Assembly: GCF_902364025.1 (NCBI RefSeq)
Contig: NZ_CABJCG010000002.1
Span: forward strand, 410,068-474,067
Direction: 5' to 3'
DNA: 64,000 nucleotides
DNA from: Enterocloster lavalensis
Lineage (GTDB): Bacteria; Bacillota; Clostridia; Lachnospirales; Lachnospiraceae
The notes under the pieces were generated by a model. The model saw only the letters and a program-made list of their open reading frames with translations, was not told the DNA's origin and searched no databases. Each line of letters starts with the position of its first letter. Position 1 is the first letter of the stretch. The position numbers were made by a program, and so were the translations under genes. This document shows positions 1 to 9,383 of the stretch, piece after piece.

Positions 1-1024
1 GGGCAAACTTCCGGCCAGGATTCTGGATGAGACCATACCGCCAAAATACGGCCTGCTGGGCCAGGAGACCACCGGGATCGGCGGTTTTATGAAGGCCCAG
101 AGAACCATCCCGGTGATGTGCCATATCGCGGACCGGGTGAGGGAGCTGGCGCCTGAAGCATTTATCATCAACTTTACAAACCCGTCGGGAATCATCACCG
201 AGGCTGTGATGAAACACGGATTTAAGCGGATCATCGGGCTCTGCAACGTGCCCATCAATATGACCTCCAGCGTGCGGGAGCAGATCCCGGACGGGGAGCT
301 CACCATGGACTACGTGGGGCTGAACCATTTGAGCTGGATCTATCATATCGAGCAGGACGGCCGGGATATTACAGAAGAGGCCATCCGCCAGGGAGTCAAG
401 AGCGAGCGCATGAACAACATTCCGCCCTCTGACCTGGACCGGGAGATCACCGCGGTGGCCGGGGCCGTCTATTCCCCCTACCTGGAATATTTTTACGATC
501 GGGAGCACAAGAAAAAACACAATCTGGACAGCGGAAAATGCCGGGGCGAGGAGTGCATGGAGATCGAGGAACAGCTGCTTGCCCTGTATTCCGAGAAAAC
601 CCTGTGCCGCAAGCCGGAGCTGTTAAATAAGCGGGGCGGCCACCGGTATTCGGAGGTGGCGGTGAATCTGGTTCACGACCTGTACAACAACACAGGAAAT
701 GTGAACATCGTCAACGTGAGGAACGGGGACACCCTGGATTTCCTGGAACCGGACGACGTGGTCGAGGTGGCCTGCGCCATCGACCGGGACGGCGCCCATC
801 CGCTGCCCCTGAGAAAAATCGACAACACGCACATCAAAACCATGATGGAGACGGTGAAGGAATACGAGCGTCAGACCGTAAACGCGGGACTTACGGGGGA
901 GCGGACGGCCGCGCTCAGGGCCATGGTGGTCCATCCGCTGATGGGGGATTACACCACATCCCAAAAGTGTCTGGACGAGATGTTAAGCGCCAACCAGGCC
1001 TATCTGCCGCAATACAAATTTTAG
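1..1024 (+). CDS. GH4 family glycosidase (6-phospho-glycosidase or alpha-galactosidase type), 3' part
   Basis: The gene runs in from outside the window; 340 residues of the C-terminal part are visible, read from base 2. Glycoside hydrolase family 4 enzymes cleave (phospho)glycosides by an NAD- and metal-dependent redox mechanism in the cytoplasm. Family hallmarks are visible: a GQETTGIGGF segment near the start, the LCNVPIN stretch holding the metal-binding Cys, and the GLNHLSW stretch holding the metal-binding His. The order of motifs and the end of the protein look intact. It directly precedes two ABC permeases and a solute-binding lipoprotein, so it probably degrades the imported oligosaccharide. 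Substrate (phospho-beta-glucoside or alpha-galactoside) cannot be decided from this fragment. Confidence 0.85.
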   Translation, partial: GKLPARILDETIPPKYGLLGQETTGIGGFMKAQRTIPVMCHIADRVRELAPEAFIINFTNPSGIITEAVMKHGFKRIIGLCNVPINMTSSVREQIPDGELTMDYVGLNHLSWIYHIEQDGRDITEEAIRQGVKSERMNNIPPSDLDREITAVAGAVYSPYLEYFYDREHKKKHNLDSGKCRGEECMEIEEQLLALYSEKTLCRKPELLNKRGGHRYSEVAVNLVHDLYNNTGNVNIVNVRNGDTLDFLEPDDVVEVACAIDRDGAHPLPLRKIDNTHIKTMMETVKEYERQTVNAGLTGERTAALRAMVVHPLMGDYTTSQKCLDEMLSANQAYLPQYKF

Positions 1025-1039
1025 TTGGGAGGGAGTCAG

Positions 1040-1969
1040 GTGAAGAAAAAGAAACGGCTCACAAGGGACGATCTGGAACTGATGATCATGGCAACGCCCA
1101 CGCTGGTATGGTTTTTACTGTTCTCGTTTCTGCCCATGCTGGGAGTGCTGATCGCGTTTAAGAACTTTCACATTTCAGGAGGCGGATTCATCAACAGCTT
1201 CTTAAACAGCCCGTGGGTGGGATTTAAGAATTTCGAGTTCCTGTTTTCCACCAACGAGGCATTTACCATCACGAGGAACACGCTGTTGTACAATCTCTGC
1301 TTTATCGTGCTGGACGTGGCGGTGCCGGTCACATTTGCGCTGATGCTTCACGAGATCCGCAGCCGCAGGGCGGCCAAGGCGTACCAGACCATTCTGTTCC
1401 TGCCCTATTTCCTGTCCTGGGTGGTGGTCGGCAGCTTCCTGTACGCGTTTTTAAGCCCGGATAAGGGGATTATCAACCACATGATCACCCAGTCCGGCGG
1501 AACTCCGGTGAGCTGGTATACCAACACCAAACCCTGGCCCTTCCTGCTGATCTTCATCCGCACCTGGAAGGAAATGGGATATGGCACGGTGATTTACCTG
1601 GCCAGCCTGGCGGGCATCGACACCACCTTTTACGAGGCGGCCGTCATAGACGGGGCCACCAAATGGCAGCAGATCAAGTTCATCACGCTGCCGCTGCTGC
1701 GCTCCATCGTGGTGATCATGATGATCATGGCCACCGGAAAGATTTTCAACGCGTCCTTCGGCCTGTTCTACCAGATTCCAAGGGATTCCGGGGCGCTCTA
1801 CAGCGTGACCAACGTGATCGACACCTATGTGTACCACGCCATGATGGGTATGGGCGAGATCGGCATGAGCGCGGCCGCGGCCCTGTTCCAGTCGGTGATG
1901 GGGATGATCATGCTGCTGGGCTCCAACTGGCTGGTGTCCAAGGTTGACAACGAGAACGCGCTGTTCTAG
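1040..1969 (+). CDS. carbohydrate ABC transporter permease, LplB/UgpA type
   Basis: Inner-membrane permease of a CUT1-type oligosaccharide importer, about 309 residues with roughly six membrane segments. A typical permease EAA loop is visible around residues 197-217 (EAAVIDGATKWQQIKFITLP), which contacts the shared ATPase. The start is taken as GTG at 1040, preceded by GGGAGGGAG; an upstream TTG at 1025 would sit on top of this ribosome site. The gene follows the GH4 gene immediately and is followed by the second permease. No ATPase gene is present, as is usual for this class, which shares an MsmK/UgpC-type ATPase encoded elsewhere. Confidence 0.9.
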   Translation: MKKKKRLTRDDLELMIMATPTLVWFLLFSFLPMLGVLIAFKNFHISGGGFINSFLNSPWVGFKNFEFLFSTNEAFTITRNTLLYNLCFIVLDVAVPVTFALMLHEIRSRRAAKAYQTILFLPYFLSWVVVGSFLYAFLSPDKGIINHMITQSGGTPVSWYTNTKPWPFLLIFIRTWKEMGYGTVIYLASLAGIDTTFYEAAVIDGATKWQQIKFITLPLLRSIVVIMMIMATGKIFNASFGLFYQIPRDSGALYSVTNVIDTYVYHAMMGMGEIGMSAAAALFQSVMGMIMLLGSNWLVSKVDNENALF

Positions 1970-1981
1970 GGAGGTGTGTTT

Positions 1982-2914
1982 ATGAAAACAGATACAACTG
2001 AAATCCAGGACGGGGAGACAAAGTTTAACCACATCGGAAAGGGCGCGAACACGGCGTTTCACCTTGTTTTCATCCTGCTCTCGATCCTGTGTCTGGCTCC
2101 GCTGGTGTTCGTGATCATTATCTCGTTCAGTTCCGAGCACTCCGTCATGGTCAACGGCTACAGCTTCCGCCCTGATGAGTGGTCCACAGGGGCCTATGAA
2201 TTTGTGTTCCAGAGCGGCGGCCAGGTCATGCACTCCCTGGGAATGTCGGCGCTGGTGACCGTAACCGGCGTGGCCATTGGAATGGCGCTGACCAGCACCT
2301 ACGCCTATGTGCTGAGCCGCAAGACCTTCCGCTACCGGAAGCTGTTTACCGGGATTCTGGTCGCCACCATGTTCTTCAACGGCGGCCTGGTATCCACCTA
2401 TTTGGTGGTGGCCAACTTCCTGCACCTGAAAAACAATTTCCTGGCCCTGGTGCTGCCGGTGGCGGTGACGCCCTTCAACATCATCGTGCTGCGGACGTTT
2501 TTCGCCACCAGCGTGCCGGACGCGCTGATCGAGTCCGCGAAAATAGACGGGGCGTCCCAGTTCAAGATATTTACGGACATTGTGCTGCCCATTTCCCTTC
2601 CCGGGCTGGCCACGGTGGCGCTGTTTTTAACGCTCACCTACTGGAACGACTGGAAAAACGCCCTGCTCTACATCGACAGCAAGAGCCTTTACCCGCTCCA
2701 GTATCTGCTCATGAAGATCGAGCGCAACATCGAGTTTATCGCCCAGAATGCCGGCAGAGGCAGTATGGGGCTGGATTCGGCCCTGTCCCGGCTTCCCAGC
2801 GAGACCGCGAAGATGGCCATTGTGGTGATCGCCACGCTGCCCATCGCCTGCGCTTATCCGTTTTTCCAGAGGTATTTTGTCAGTGGACTGACCGTAGGGT
2901 CGGTAAAAGAATAG
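1982..2914 (+). CDS. carbohydrate ABC transporter permease, LplC/CarB type
   Basis: Second membrane subunit of the same importer, about 310 residues, beginning with a soluble N-terminus and then about six hydrophobic segments. The EAA loop is recognisable near residue 183 (ESAKIDGASQFKIFTDIVLP). The start is ATG 1982 with GGAGGTG seven bases upstream; an in-frame GTG at 1976 lies inside that ribosome site. It is 12 bases behind the first permease and 17 ahead of the binding protein, so the three genes form one transport operon. The pairing of LplB- and LplC-like subunits with a DUF3502 binding protein is common in Clostridia for plant- or host-derived oligosaccharides. Confidence 0.9.
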   Translation: MKTDTTEIQDGETKFNHIGKGANTAFHLVFILLSILCLAPLVFVIIISFSSEHSVMVNGYSFRPDEWSTGAYEFVFQSGGQVMHSLGMSALVTVTGVAIGMALTSTYAYVLSRKTFRYRKLFTGILVATMFFNGGLVSTYLVVANFLHLKNNFLALVLPVAVTPFNIIVLRTFFATSVPDALIESAKIDGASQFKIFTDIVLPISLPGLATVALFLTLTYWNDWKNALLYIDSKSLYPLQYLLMKIERNIEFIAQNAGRGSMGLDSALSRLPSETAKMAIVVIATLPIACAYPFFQRYFVSGLTVGSVKE

Positions 2915-2931
2915 AAGGAGGAAAATTAGTT

Positions 2932-4389
2932 ATGAAAAAAGTATTATCAGCAGCTCTCTGTGGGTGTATGGCGGCTTCTCTGGCGCTCACCGGATGTTCC
3001 ACCGGAGCTTCCGGCGGTGCGTCGGACGGCGGAAAAGAGGATGTAACCCTGCTTTGGTATACCGAGGGCGACCAGCCCGACGACCTGCAGATGGTCCTGG
3101 ACAAAGTGAATCCCATTCTGAAGGAAAAGATCGGCGCAACCGTGGATATCCGCTTCATCTCCAACGCGGATTACGACGAGAAAATGACCTCGGTGATCAA
3201 CTCCGGCGAGCCCTATGACATCTGCTTTACCTGCGACTGGGCCAACAGCTACGCCATCAACGCCAGAAAAGGCGCCTACCTGGATCTGACGCCCTATCTG
3301 GATGGTGACAACAAGGCCCTGAAGGAGGCGGTGGACAGCCGGTTCTGGGACGGCGTTGCTGTGGACGGGAAGATTTACGGCGTTCCGGCCAACAAGGAGC
3401 TGCCCTACGCGCCTGTTTGGGCTTTCACCAAGGAACTGGTGGACAAATACAATCTGGACATCGACAGCGTCAGCGATCTGGCTTCCCTGGAGCCTCTGTT
3501 AAAGACCATCAAGGAAAATGAACCGGAGATCGTTCCCCTTCCCCTGCGGGCCAGCGACATCCCCGGCATCATCGACCACTACGACATCCCGGCCGCCAGA
3601 GAGCTGCCCGCCTATGTGCGCTACGACGACGAGAGCCGCAAGGTGGTCAATCCCTTTGAGCAGGAGGATGTGTTAAACAACCTGCGCACCATCCGGGATT
3701 ACTTTGAGAAGGGCTACATCAACCAGGATGCGGCCACCAACAAGCAGAAGCTGAAAAACCGCCTGATCTACGTTGGCTGGTACTGCCCGGGCGCTGAGGA
3801 GATCTGGGGCAACCAGGCCGGCTACGAGGTGGTGTGCAGACCCCGCTATGAGAACTATTACTCCACCACGTCCTGTATCGGTTCTCTCCAGGCCGTTTCT
3901 GCCAACAGCAAGCACCCGGCGGAGGCCGTGAAGTTCCTGGAACTTCTGAACACCGACCCGGAGATCAAGAACCTGCTGACCTACGGCATCGAGGGCGTTC
4001 ACTATGAGAAGACCTCCGACACGTCCATCAAGCTGTTGGATGCGTCCAGCAAATACACCACGGACTACTACACCCTGGGCAACGAGCTGATTATGTACAC
4101 CGTGGATCCCCAGGCCCGCGACCTCTGGGATCAGTACCGCGCCTTCAACGACGCCTCCAAGCCGTCCGTGCTGGTGGGCTTCAGTTTCAACAATGAGAAC
4201 GTCAAGACAGAGTACGCCTCCGTCATGAACATCACGGCCCAGTACCTGCCCCAGCTGTTCACCGGCTCCGCCGCCGACGTGGATCAGACAGTCGCGGAGA
4301 TGAACCAGAAGCTCTATGACGCCGGGCTTCAGAAGATCATTGAGGATATGCAGAAGCAGATTGATGAGTGGGCTGCGAAGCAGAAATAA
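2932..4389 (+). CDS. extracellular sugar-binding lipoprotein with DUF3502-type C-terminus
   Basis: Solute-binding subunit of the upstream permeases, 485 residues. A lipoprotein signal is clear: basic start, hydrophobic stretch and lipobox LTGC with the acylated Cys at residue 22, followed by a Gly/Ser linker. The rest resembles family 1 extracellular binding proteins, and the last 60 residues (many charged residues, ending in a helical QKQIDEWAAKQK) match the DUF3502 group that travels with LplB/LplC permeases. RBS AGGAGG precedes ATG 2932. It would capture an oligosaccharide outside the membrane; the ligand is not readable from sequence. Confidence 0.9.
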   Translation: MKKVLSAALCGCMAASLALTGCSTGASGGASDGGKEDVTLLWYTEGDQPDDLQMVLDKVNPILKEKIGATVDIRFISNADYDEKMTSVINSGEPYDICFTCDWANSYAINARKGAYLDLTPYLDGDNKALKEAVDSRFWDGVAVDGKIYGVPANKELPYAPVWAFTKELVDKYNLDIDSVSDLASLEPLLKTIKENEPEIVPLPLRASDIPGIIDHYDIPAARELPAYVRYDDESRKVVNPFEQEDVLNNLRTIRDYFEKGYINQDAATNKQKLKNRLIYVGWYCPGAEEIWGNQAGYEVVCRPRYENYYSTTSCIGSLQAVSANSKHPAEAVKFLELLNTDPEIKNLLTYGIEGVHYEKTSDTSIKLLDASSKYTTDYYTLGNELIMYTVDPQARDLWDQYRAFNDASKPSVLVGFSFNNENVKTEYASVMNITAQYLPQLFTGSAADVDQTVAEMNQKLYDAGLQKIIEDMQKQIDEWAAKQK

Positions 4390-4541
4390 AAATCAGACGC
4401 CGTAAAACGGTTCCGGGAGACCCGGGGACCAGCCGGCGAAGATTGTTGCGATAAAAACAGACATAAGCGTGATATTACATGGCCGCGCAATTTGGATTCA
4501 GGTCCGGATTGCGCGGCCTCTGTGCTGTGTGCGGGCAGATT
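4390..4541. terminator. intergenic hairpin between the ABC operon and the convergent Rpn-like gene
   Basis: An 11-bp perfect inverted repeat (GGCCGCGCAAT at 4481-4491 and its complement at 4508-4518) with a 16-base loop lies between two converging genes. It has no long T run on either side, so it is only a candidate bidirectional terminator. Nothing else is seen in this gap. Confidence 0.5.
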
Positions 4542-5459
4542 TCAGCTGTCGTACTTGCTGGCAAAAACTTCCAAAGATTCCGCCTTAGCCGCCAGCTTCG
4601 TCCACCGCTTCAACGTCTCCTTATCGGACTCCGCGCAGATCCTGGCGCGAAGCTCCTCAGGGACTTCGCCGTGCTCGCCAAGCAGGTCCAGAATGGCTTC
4701 CCGGCTGACGGAAAGCCCCTCAGCCATCCCATCCTCCCACGCTTCCTCGCGCTCCATTGCAATATACTCCTGTTCGTTGTAATCGGTGAGTATCACGTCC
4801 AACACCTCCGCTCTGTGGCTGGACAGAAAGTTCTCCAGAATACCGTCCCGGATGCAGTCCTTTACCGCGCGGTCCACGGCGCTCTCCAGCGCGCCGGTCT
4901 CAGCGATCATCCGGCGGACGCGGTCCACGAACTGGGCGTACTCTTTAAGCGTCCGGCAGCGCTCCATGAGTTCCTGGTTGCGTCCCAGATTGATGTTCAG
5001 CATCACCGCGCAGAGCTCCAGGCAGGGCTCGGCATTCCGCCCGCCCTGAAACGCGTCCGACAACCTTAATACCTTCCGGTCCGGCTCTTCCTTCCGCCCA
5101 TTGTAAAATACCAGGTATTTTGGAGCGGGCAGTTTGGCCAGGCGGCTTCCGTACAGGTTCAGCTTGTACTCCACCACATATTTTCGGTACACGTCGGCCA
5201 GGTAAAAGAAACCACGGACCGGCATGTTGGGGTTGTAGGTACTCTGATGCTCGTACAGGTTCAGCACGCCGTTGACCAGAAAGGACAGGTCGTTTTTCAT
5301 GGATAAGTAGACCGCATCGTCCAATGTGGTGATTTCCAGGGCATCCGGGTCCTCGTAGTGGCTTCCGTTCAGGGCGTTGTACAGATCCAGCAGACGCCTG
5401 CGGTCGCCGAATACAAGGCGGAACAATCTGTCTTTATATTTTTTGTTTACTTTTGTCAC
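4542..5459 (-). CDS. Rpn-like recombination-promoting nuclease / transposase-related protein (PD-(D/E)XK family)
   Basis: A 305-residue protein of a type very common as solitary copies in Lachnospiraceae. The N-terminal part (KYKDRLFRLVFGDRRRLLDL, then a beta-rich segment with DLSFLVNGVLNLYEHQS) matches the PD-(D/E)XK nuclease fold of the Rpn/YhgA-like group; the D and E of these segments are candidate catalytic residues. The C-terminal half is charged and helical with a conserved-looking EAWEDGMAEG stretch. GTG start at 5459 with AAGGAG upstream. It stands alone between two unrelated operons. Rpn proteins cut DNA and promote recombination in E. coli; this assignment is by family resemblance only. 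Confidence 0.7.
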   Translation of the reverse strand: MTKVNKKYKDRLFRLVFGDRRRLLDLYNALNGSHYEDPDALEITTLDDAVYLSMKNDLSFLVNGVLNLYEHQSTYNPNMPVRGFFYLADVYRKYVVEYKLNLYGSRLAKLPAPKYLVFYNGRKEEPDRKVLRLSDAFQGGRNAEPCLELCAVMLNINLGRNQELMERCRTLKEYAQFVDRVRRMIAETGALESAVDRAVKDCIRDGILENFLSSHRAEVLDVILTDYNEQEYIAMEREEAWEDGMAEGLSVSREAILDLLGEHGEVPEELRARICAESDKETLKRWTKLAAKAESLEVFASKYDS

Positions 5460-5793
5460 CGTATTCTCCTTTCATTATACGAAAATTCATGTCCGAATTC
5501 AATGACAACTTATATCATAGGTCATCCCTCCCTACGCTGGTCTGTGTGCTGAAAATGTTGGCGGAGCCCGCCGGGATGCCGCAAAATGCGGCGTTGAACG
5601 CATACGCGGAAGGAACCTTCCGCAGATAGATCCGATCATAGCACAGGCATGCGGACTTTGCAACAGAAAATCCCCCTGCCCCAGCACTGTTTTACAATCT
5701 TATCCCAGAACCGGTGCCGGACGAGCAATCCGCCTGATAAAAACAAAGATTCTAAGGTGATATTTAAAAATTACAAAAATTAAAAAAAGAGTA
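5460..5793. other. intergenic stretch between the Rpn-like gene and the trp promoter
   Basis: About 330 bases without a supported gene. The left end carries the upstream region of the Rpn-like gene (ribosome site on the minus strand near 5465-5470). A few short GC-rich inverted repeats occur around 5560-5630, none with a T run. The right end becomes AT-rich just before the trp promoter. Confidence 0.6.
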
Positions 5794-5822
5794 TTGACAA
5801 TTCTCCGTTCGCTGGCTATAAT
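5794..5822 (+). promoter_or_regulatory. trp operon promoter
   Basis: TTGACA at 5794-5799, a 17-base spacer and TATAAT at 5817-5822: a perfect match to the vegetative sigma factor consensus. It lies directly before the T-box leader and no other promoter is seen before trpE. Confidence 0.9.
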
Positions 5823-5834
5823 GGGGAACAAGTT

Positions 5835-6205
5835 AAACCGATGAGCAAGAGTAAGTAAGATGTTAAGGCTATGCGCAGAGAGCTTCCGGCTGGTGTGAGG
5901 GAGCGTTAGCTTAGGATCCGAATGGACTTGCGAGGGCGGCTGGAAACCGGATGAGTTGAAACCGGGAGTATGGCATGACGGGTGTCCCACCGTTACCAGG
6001 GAGAACGCATGATGGTGCGTTACAGAGCGGGCGTTTATGTCCTGTTCCAGGCACAGCATCAGGTTTGTAATTGTAAACCCGATGTTTTTTAATTTCCAGG
6101 AACGGATGACGCCAATCAGGGTGGTACCGCAGAAGTTTTAAAGCTTTTGTCCCTGCTGACTACAAGTGTAAGTGTAGCGGCAGGCGGCAGAAGCTTTTTT
6201 ATTTT
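5835..6205 (+). promoter_or_regulatory. T-box leader (tryptophan, specifier TGG) of the trp operon
   Basis: A tRNA-sensing riboswitch. The conserved T-box core AGGGTGGTACCGC is at 6118-6130. Stem I closes with GCAAG (5845-5849) pairing CTTGC (5927-5931); above it sits the AGTA loop-E type motif on the 5' side and GAA followed by TGG (5923-5925) on the 3' side, giving the specifier codon for tryptophan. Downstream a terminator stem pairs AAAGCTT (6140-6146) with AAGCTTT (6191-6197) followed by a T run. Uncharged tRNA-Trp should pair with TGG and the T-box bulge, stabilise the antiterminator and allow transcription of trpE. The specifier agrees with the operon it controls, which supports the reading. 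Confidence 0.93.
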
Positions 6206-6256
6206 TAAAAATCCCATCCCCGCCCCGTAACCGCAGGACCGGAAAGGAGCAAAACA

Positions 6257-7735
6257 ATGATACCTGGATGTGAAGAGATACTGAGGCTGGCGCAGGAATA
6301 CGATACCATCCCTGTCTGCCGGGAAATATACGCGGATGTGGTGACGCCCATCACCCTGCTGCGGCGTATTGCGGGAAGGAGCAGGCGGTTTTTCCTGCTG
6401 GAGAGCGTGGAGGGCGGAGAAAAATGGGGACGCTATTCCTTCCTCGGCTGTGACCCGGTGCTGCGGGTTACCCTGAAAAACGGCCGGATCGTCACCGAAC
6501 AGGCGGACGGCACGAAGACAGAGACTGAGGCGAACCGTCCCTACGATATCCTGCGGGAGATTTTAAAGACCAGGCGCTCCCCAAGGATCAAGGGCATGCC
6601 GCCATTTACCGGCGGTTTTGTGGGATATTTCGCATATGCCATGATCGGTTACGCGGAGCCGACCCTGACCATCAGCCGGGGCGGGGAACAGGATTTTGAC
6701 CTGATGCTGTTCGACGAAGTGATCGCCTACGACCACTTAAAGCAGAAAATATCGGTGGTGGTCAACATGGAGACGGGGGATAAAGCCCCGGAAACGCTGC
6801 TGGGAGCTTACGGAAAGGCCTGCGGCCGGATTGAAGCCATCGTTCGTATGATCCGGGATTCCAGCCCGCTGCCGGAGAGCGAGCCGGGCAGGGCAAAGGG
6901 TTTTGCCAGCAGCTTTTCCAAAGAGGAATATTGCCGCAGGGTGGAGAAAACCAAGGAGTACATCCGAAACGGCGACATTTTCCAGGCGGTGATCTCCAGG
7001 CAGTTTACCAGCCCCTTTGAGGGAAGTCTGTTAAATGCTTACCGGGTGCTGCGGACCACCAACCCATCGCCCTACATGGTGTTCATGGGAATCGACGGGC
7101 AGGAGATCATCAGCGCCTCCCCGGAAACCCTGGTGCGGCTGCAGGACGGCCGTCTGACCACCTTTCCTGTGGCCGGGTCCCGGCCCAGAGGGGCCACAGA
7201 GGAGGAGGACCGGGAGCTGGAACGGGAGCTTTTGGCCGACGAGAAGGAGCTGGCCGAGCACAATATGCTGGTGGACCTGGGCCGGAACGATATCGGGCGG
7301 ATCGCCCGGTTCGGCACCGTGGAGGTGACGGAATATCAGATGATCCACCGGTATTCCCGGATCATGCACATCTGCTCCCAGGTGGAGGGAGACATCCGGC
7401 CGGACTGCGACGGCTGCTCCGCGGTGGAGGCCCTGCTGCCGGCGGGAACCCTGTCCGGGGCGCCGAAAATCCGGGCCTGCCAGATCATTGAGGAGATGGA
7501 GGAAGCGCCCCGGGGCATCTACGGCGGGGCCTTAGGATACCTGGATTTCACCGGCAATCTGGACACCTGCATCGCCATCCGCATGGCGGTGAGCCGGGAC
7601 GGTCAGGCGACGGTGCAGGCCGGGGGCGGCATAGTGGCGGACAGCGTGCCGGAGCGGGAGTACGAGGAGTCGGCCAACAAGGCGGGCGCTGTGATAAACG
7701 CCATCCTGAGAGGAAACGAGGTGAACGAGGAATGA
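6257..7735 (+). CDS. trpE: anthranilate synthase component I
   Basis: Converts chorismate and ammonia (from TrpG) to anthranilate, the first committed step of tryptophan synthesis; cytoplasmic. Length 492 residues is normal. The feedback-binding LLES element is at about residues 48-51 followed by RYSF, and the chorismate-binding core is complete, including LPAGTLSGAPK and the C-terminal GGGIVADS and YEESANKA segments. ATG 6257 follows GAAAGGAGC. The gene is the first of the T-box controlled operon and overlaps trpG by four bases (ATGA), suggesting coupled translation of the two subunits. The intact LLES suggests tryptophan feedback inhibition. Confidence 0.97.
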   Translation: MIPGCEEILRLAQEYDTIPVCREIYADVVTPITLLRRIAGRSRRFFLLESVEGGEKWGRYSFLGCDPVLRVTLKNGRIVTEQADGTKTETEANRPYDILREILKTRRSPRIKGMPPFTGGFVGYFAYAMIGYAEPTLTISRGGEQDFDLMLFDEVIAYDHLKQKISVVVNMETGDKAPETLLGAYGKACGRIEAIVRMIRDSSPLPESEPGRAKGFASSFSKEEYCRRVEKTKEYIRNGDIFQAVISRQFTSPFEGSLLNAYRVLRTTNPSPYMVFMGIDGQEIISASPETLVRLQDGRLTTFPVAGSRPRGATEEEDRELERELLADEKELAEHNMLVDLGRNDIGRIARFGTVEVTEYQMIHRYSRIMHICSQVEGDIRPDCDGCSAVEALLPAGTLSGAPKIRACQIIEEMEEAPRGIYGGALGYLDFTGNLDTCIAIRMAVSRDGQATVQAGGGIVADSVPEREYEESANKAGAVINAILRGNEVNEE

Positions 7736-8322
7736 TCCTGTTAATCGATAATTACGACAGTTTTTCCTACAATTTAGTCCAGATGTTGGGGCAGATCCGG
7801 CCGGATATCCGGGTGGTGCGAAACGACGCGGTGACCATCCATGAGATCCGGGCCATGAAACCGGATCACCTGGTTCTCTCGCCCGGTCCGGGATATCCGG
7901 AGAGCGCGGGAATCCTGGAGCAGGCGGTGCGGGAGCTGGCGGGCGAACTGCCCATCCTGGGCGTCTGCCTGGGCCACCAGGGAATCTGCGAGGCCTTCGG
8001 AGGCCGGATCATGAGGGCGGAGCACCTGATGCACGGGAAACAGAGCCGGATTCAGAGGACGGACCTGAACTCCGCAGCCGGAGAATGCCCGCTGTTTTAC
8101 GGGCTGCCGGAGGAATTTCTGGCGGCGCGGTACCACTCCCTGGTGGCGGAACCGGCCAGTCTGCCGGAGGAGCTGGAGGCGGTGGCCGAGGACGCAGAAG
8201 GCCGTGAGATTATGGCGGTGCGCCACCGGAAATACCCGGTGTACGGCCTGCAGTTTCACCCGGAGTCCATTATGACCCCGGAGGGAAGTAAAATATTGGA
8301 AAATTTTCTTGAGATCGCATAG
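7732..8322 (+). CDS. trpG: anthranilate synthase component II (glutamine amidotransferase)
   Basis: Supplies ammonia from glutamine to TrpE. It is a 196-residue class I amidotransferase with the oxyanion segment SPGPGYP, the nucleophile Cys in GVCLGHQGI (about residue 83) and the catalytic His-x-Glu in QFHPES near the end. It is not fused to trpD, unlike the enterobacterial arrangement. The start ATG overlaps the trpE stop. It could also serve para-aminobenzoate synthesis, as single TrpG/PabA proteins do in some Firmicutes. Confidence 0.96.
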   Translation: MILLIDNYDSFSYNLVQMLGQIRPDIRVVRNDAVTIHEIRAMKPDHLVLSPGPGYPESAGILEQAVRELAGELPILGVCLGHQGICEAFGGRIMRAEHLMHGKQSRIQRTDLNSAAGECPLFYGLPEEFLAARYHSLVAEPASLPEELEAVAEDAEGREIMAVRHRKYPVYGLQFHPESIMTPEGSKILENFLEIA

Positions 8323-8336
8323 AGGAGGACAGGAGT

Positions 8337-9383
8337 ATGATTCAGAAGGCAATTCACCAGTTGGTAGAGGGACAGAACCTGGATTACGAGGGAGCGAAGG
8401 AAGTGATGGACGAAATTATGAGCGGGGACGCCACCCAGGCCCAGATATCCGCGTTTCTGACGGCGCTGCGGATGAAGGGCGAGACCATCGACGAGATCAC
8501 CGCCTGTGCCACGGTGATGCGGGAAAAAGCGGTGCGGCTGAACCCGCCGTTCCCGGTAATGGACATTGTGGGAACCGGCGGCGACGAGGTGGGGACCTTT
8601 AACATTTCCACCACCAGCGCATTTATTGCGGCAGCGGGCGGCGTGAAGGTGGCGAAACACGGAAACCGCAGCGTATCCAGCAAGAGCGGCGCGGCGGACG
8701 TGCTGGAGAAGCTGGGGGCATGCCTAAGCCTCAGCGCGGACCAGGCGGAGCAGGTGCTGGAGGCCACCGGTATGTGTTTCCTCTTCGCCCCGGCCTATCA
8801 CGCATCCATGAAATACGCGGCGCCGGTGCGGCGTGAGATTGGCATCCGAAGCATTTTCAACATTCTGGGGCCCCTGGCAAATCCGGCAAACGCCTCCATG
8901 CAGCTTCTGGGCGTGTACGACCCGGCTCTGGTGGAGCCGTTGGCCCAGGTTCTGGCTAATCTGGGCGTGAAACGGGGTATGGTGGTCTGCGGAGGCGACG
9001 GACTGGACGAGGCCACGATCACCGGCCCCACCCATGTGTGCGAAATCCGCTTTGGGCAGTTGACCGCCTACGAAATCGCGCCGGAACAGTTCGGCCTGAA
9101 GCGGTGCGGGTTAAAGGACCTGCTGGGCGGCTCGCCGGAGGAGAACGCACAGATCACAAAGGGCATCCTGTCCGGCAGCCTGACCGGGCCCAAGCGGGAT
9201 GTGGCGGTACTCAACGCGGCGCTGAGCCTGTACCTTGGGATCGACGACTGCACCATCGCGGGCTGCGTGAAAACTGCCCAGGATTTGATCGATTCTGGAG
9301 CGGCTATGATGAAGATGGTGGCATTCGTGAAGGCCACTCAGGAAGCCGCAAAGGGGGAGAAAGGGGAAGTGAAGGCGTCATGA
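8337..9383 (+). CDS. trpD: anthranilate phosphoribosyltransferase
   Basis: Transfers the phosphoribosyl group of PRPP to anthranilate. The 348-residue protein has the glycine-rich PRPP site GTGGDEVGTFNIST (about residues 79-92), the KHGNRS anthranilate/PRPP loop and the metal-binding region GGDGLDEATIT. ATG 8337 follows AGGAGGACAG, 14 bases after trpG. Its stop codon overlaps the trpC start (ATGA), so the two are probably translationally coupled. Confidence 0.97.
   Translation: MIQKAIHQLVEGQNLDYEGAKEVMDEIMSGDATQAQISAFLTALRMKGETIDEITACATVMREKAVRLNPPFPVMDIVGTGGDEVGTFNISTTSAFIAAAGGVKVAKHGNRSVSSKSGAADVLEKLGACLSLSADQAEQVLEATGMCFLFAPAYHASMKYAAPVRREIGIRSIFNILGPLANPANASMQLLGVYDPALVEPLAQVLANLGVKRGMVVCGGDGLDEATITGPTHVCEIRFGQLTAYEIAPEQFGLKRCGLKDLLGGSPEENAQITKGILSGSLTGPKRDVAVLNAALSLYLGIDDCTIAGCVKTAQDLIDSGAAMMKMVAFVKATQEAAKGEKGEVKAS

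Noticed and set aside
1451..2425. 324-residue minus-strand open frame
   Set aside because: Shadow of two permease genes, His/Gln-rich, no ribosome site.
5700..6059. 119-residue minus-strand open frame before trpE
   Set aside because: It covers the trp promoter and T-box, whose structure explains the sequence.
9038..9379. long N-terminal extension of TrpC
   Set aside because: The added part lies entirely inside trpD in another frame; the ATG at 9380 gives the normal enzyme.
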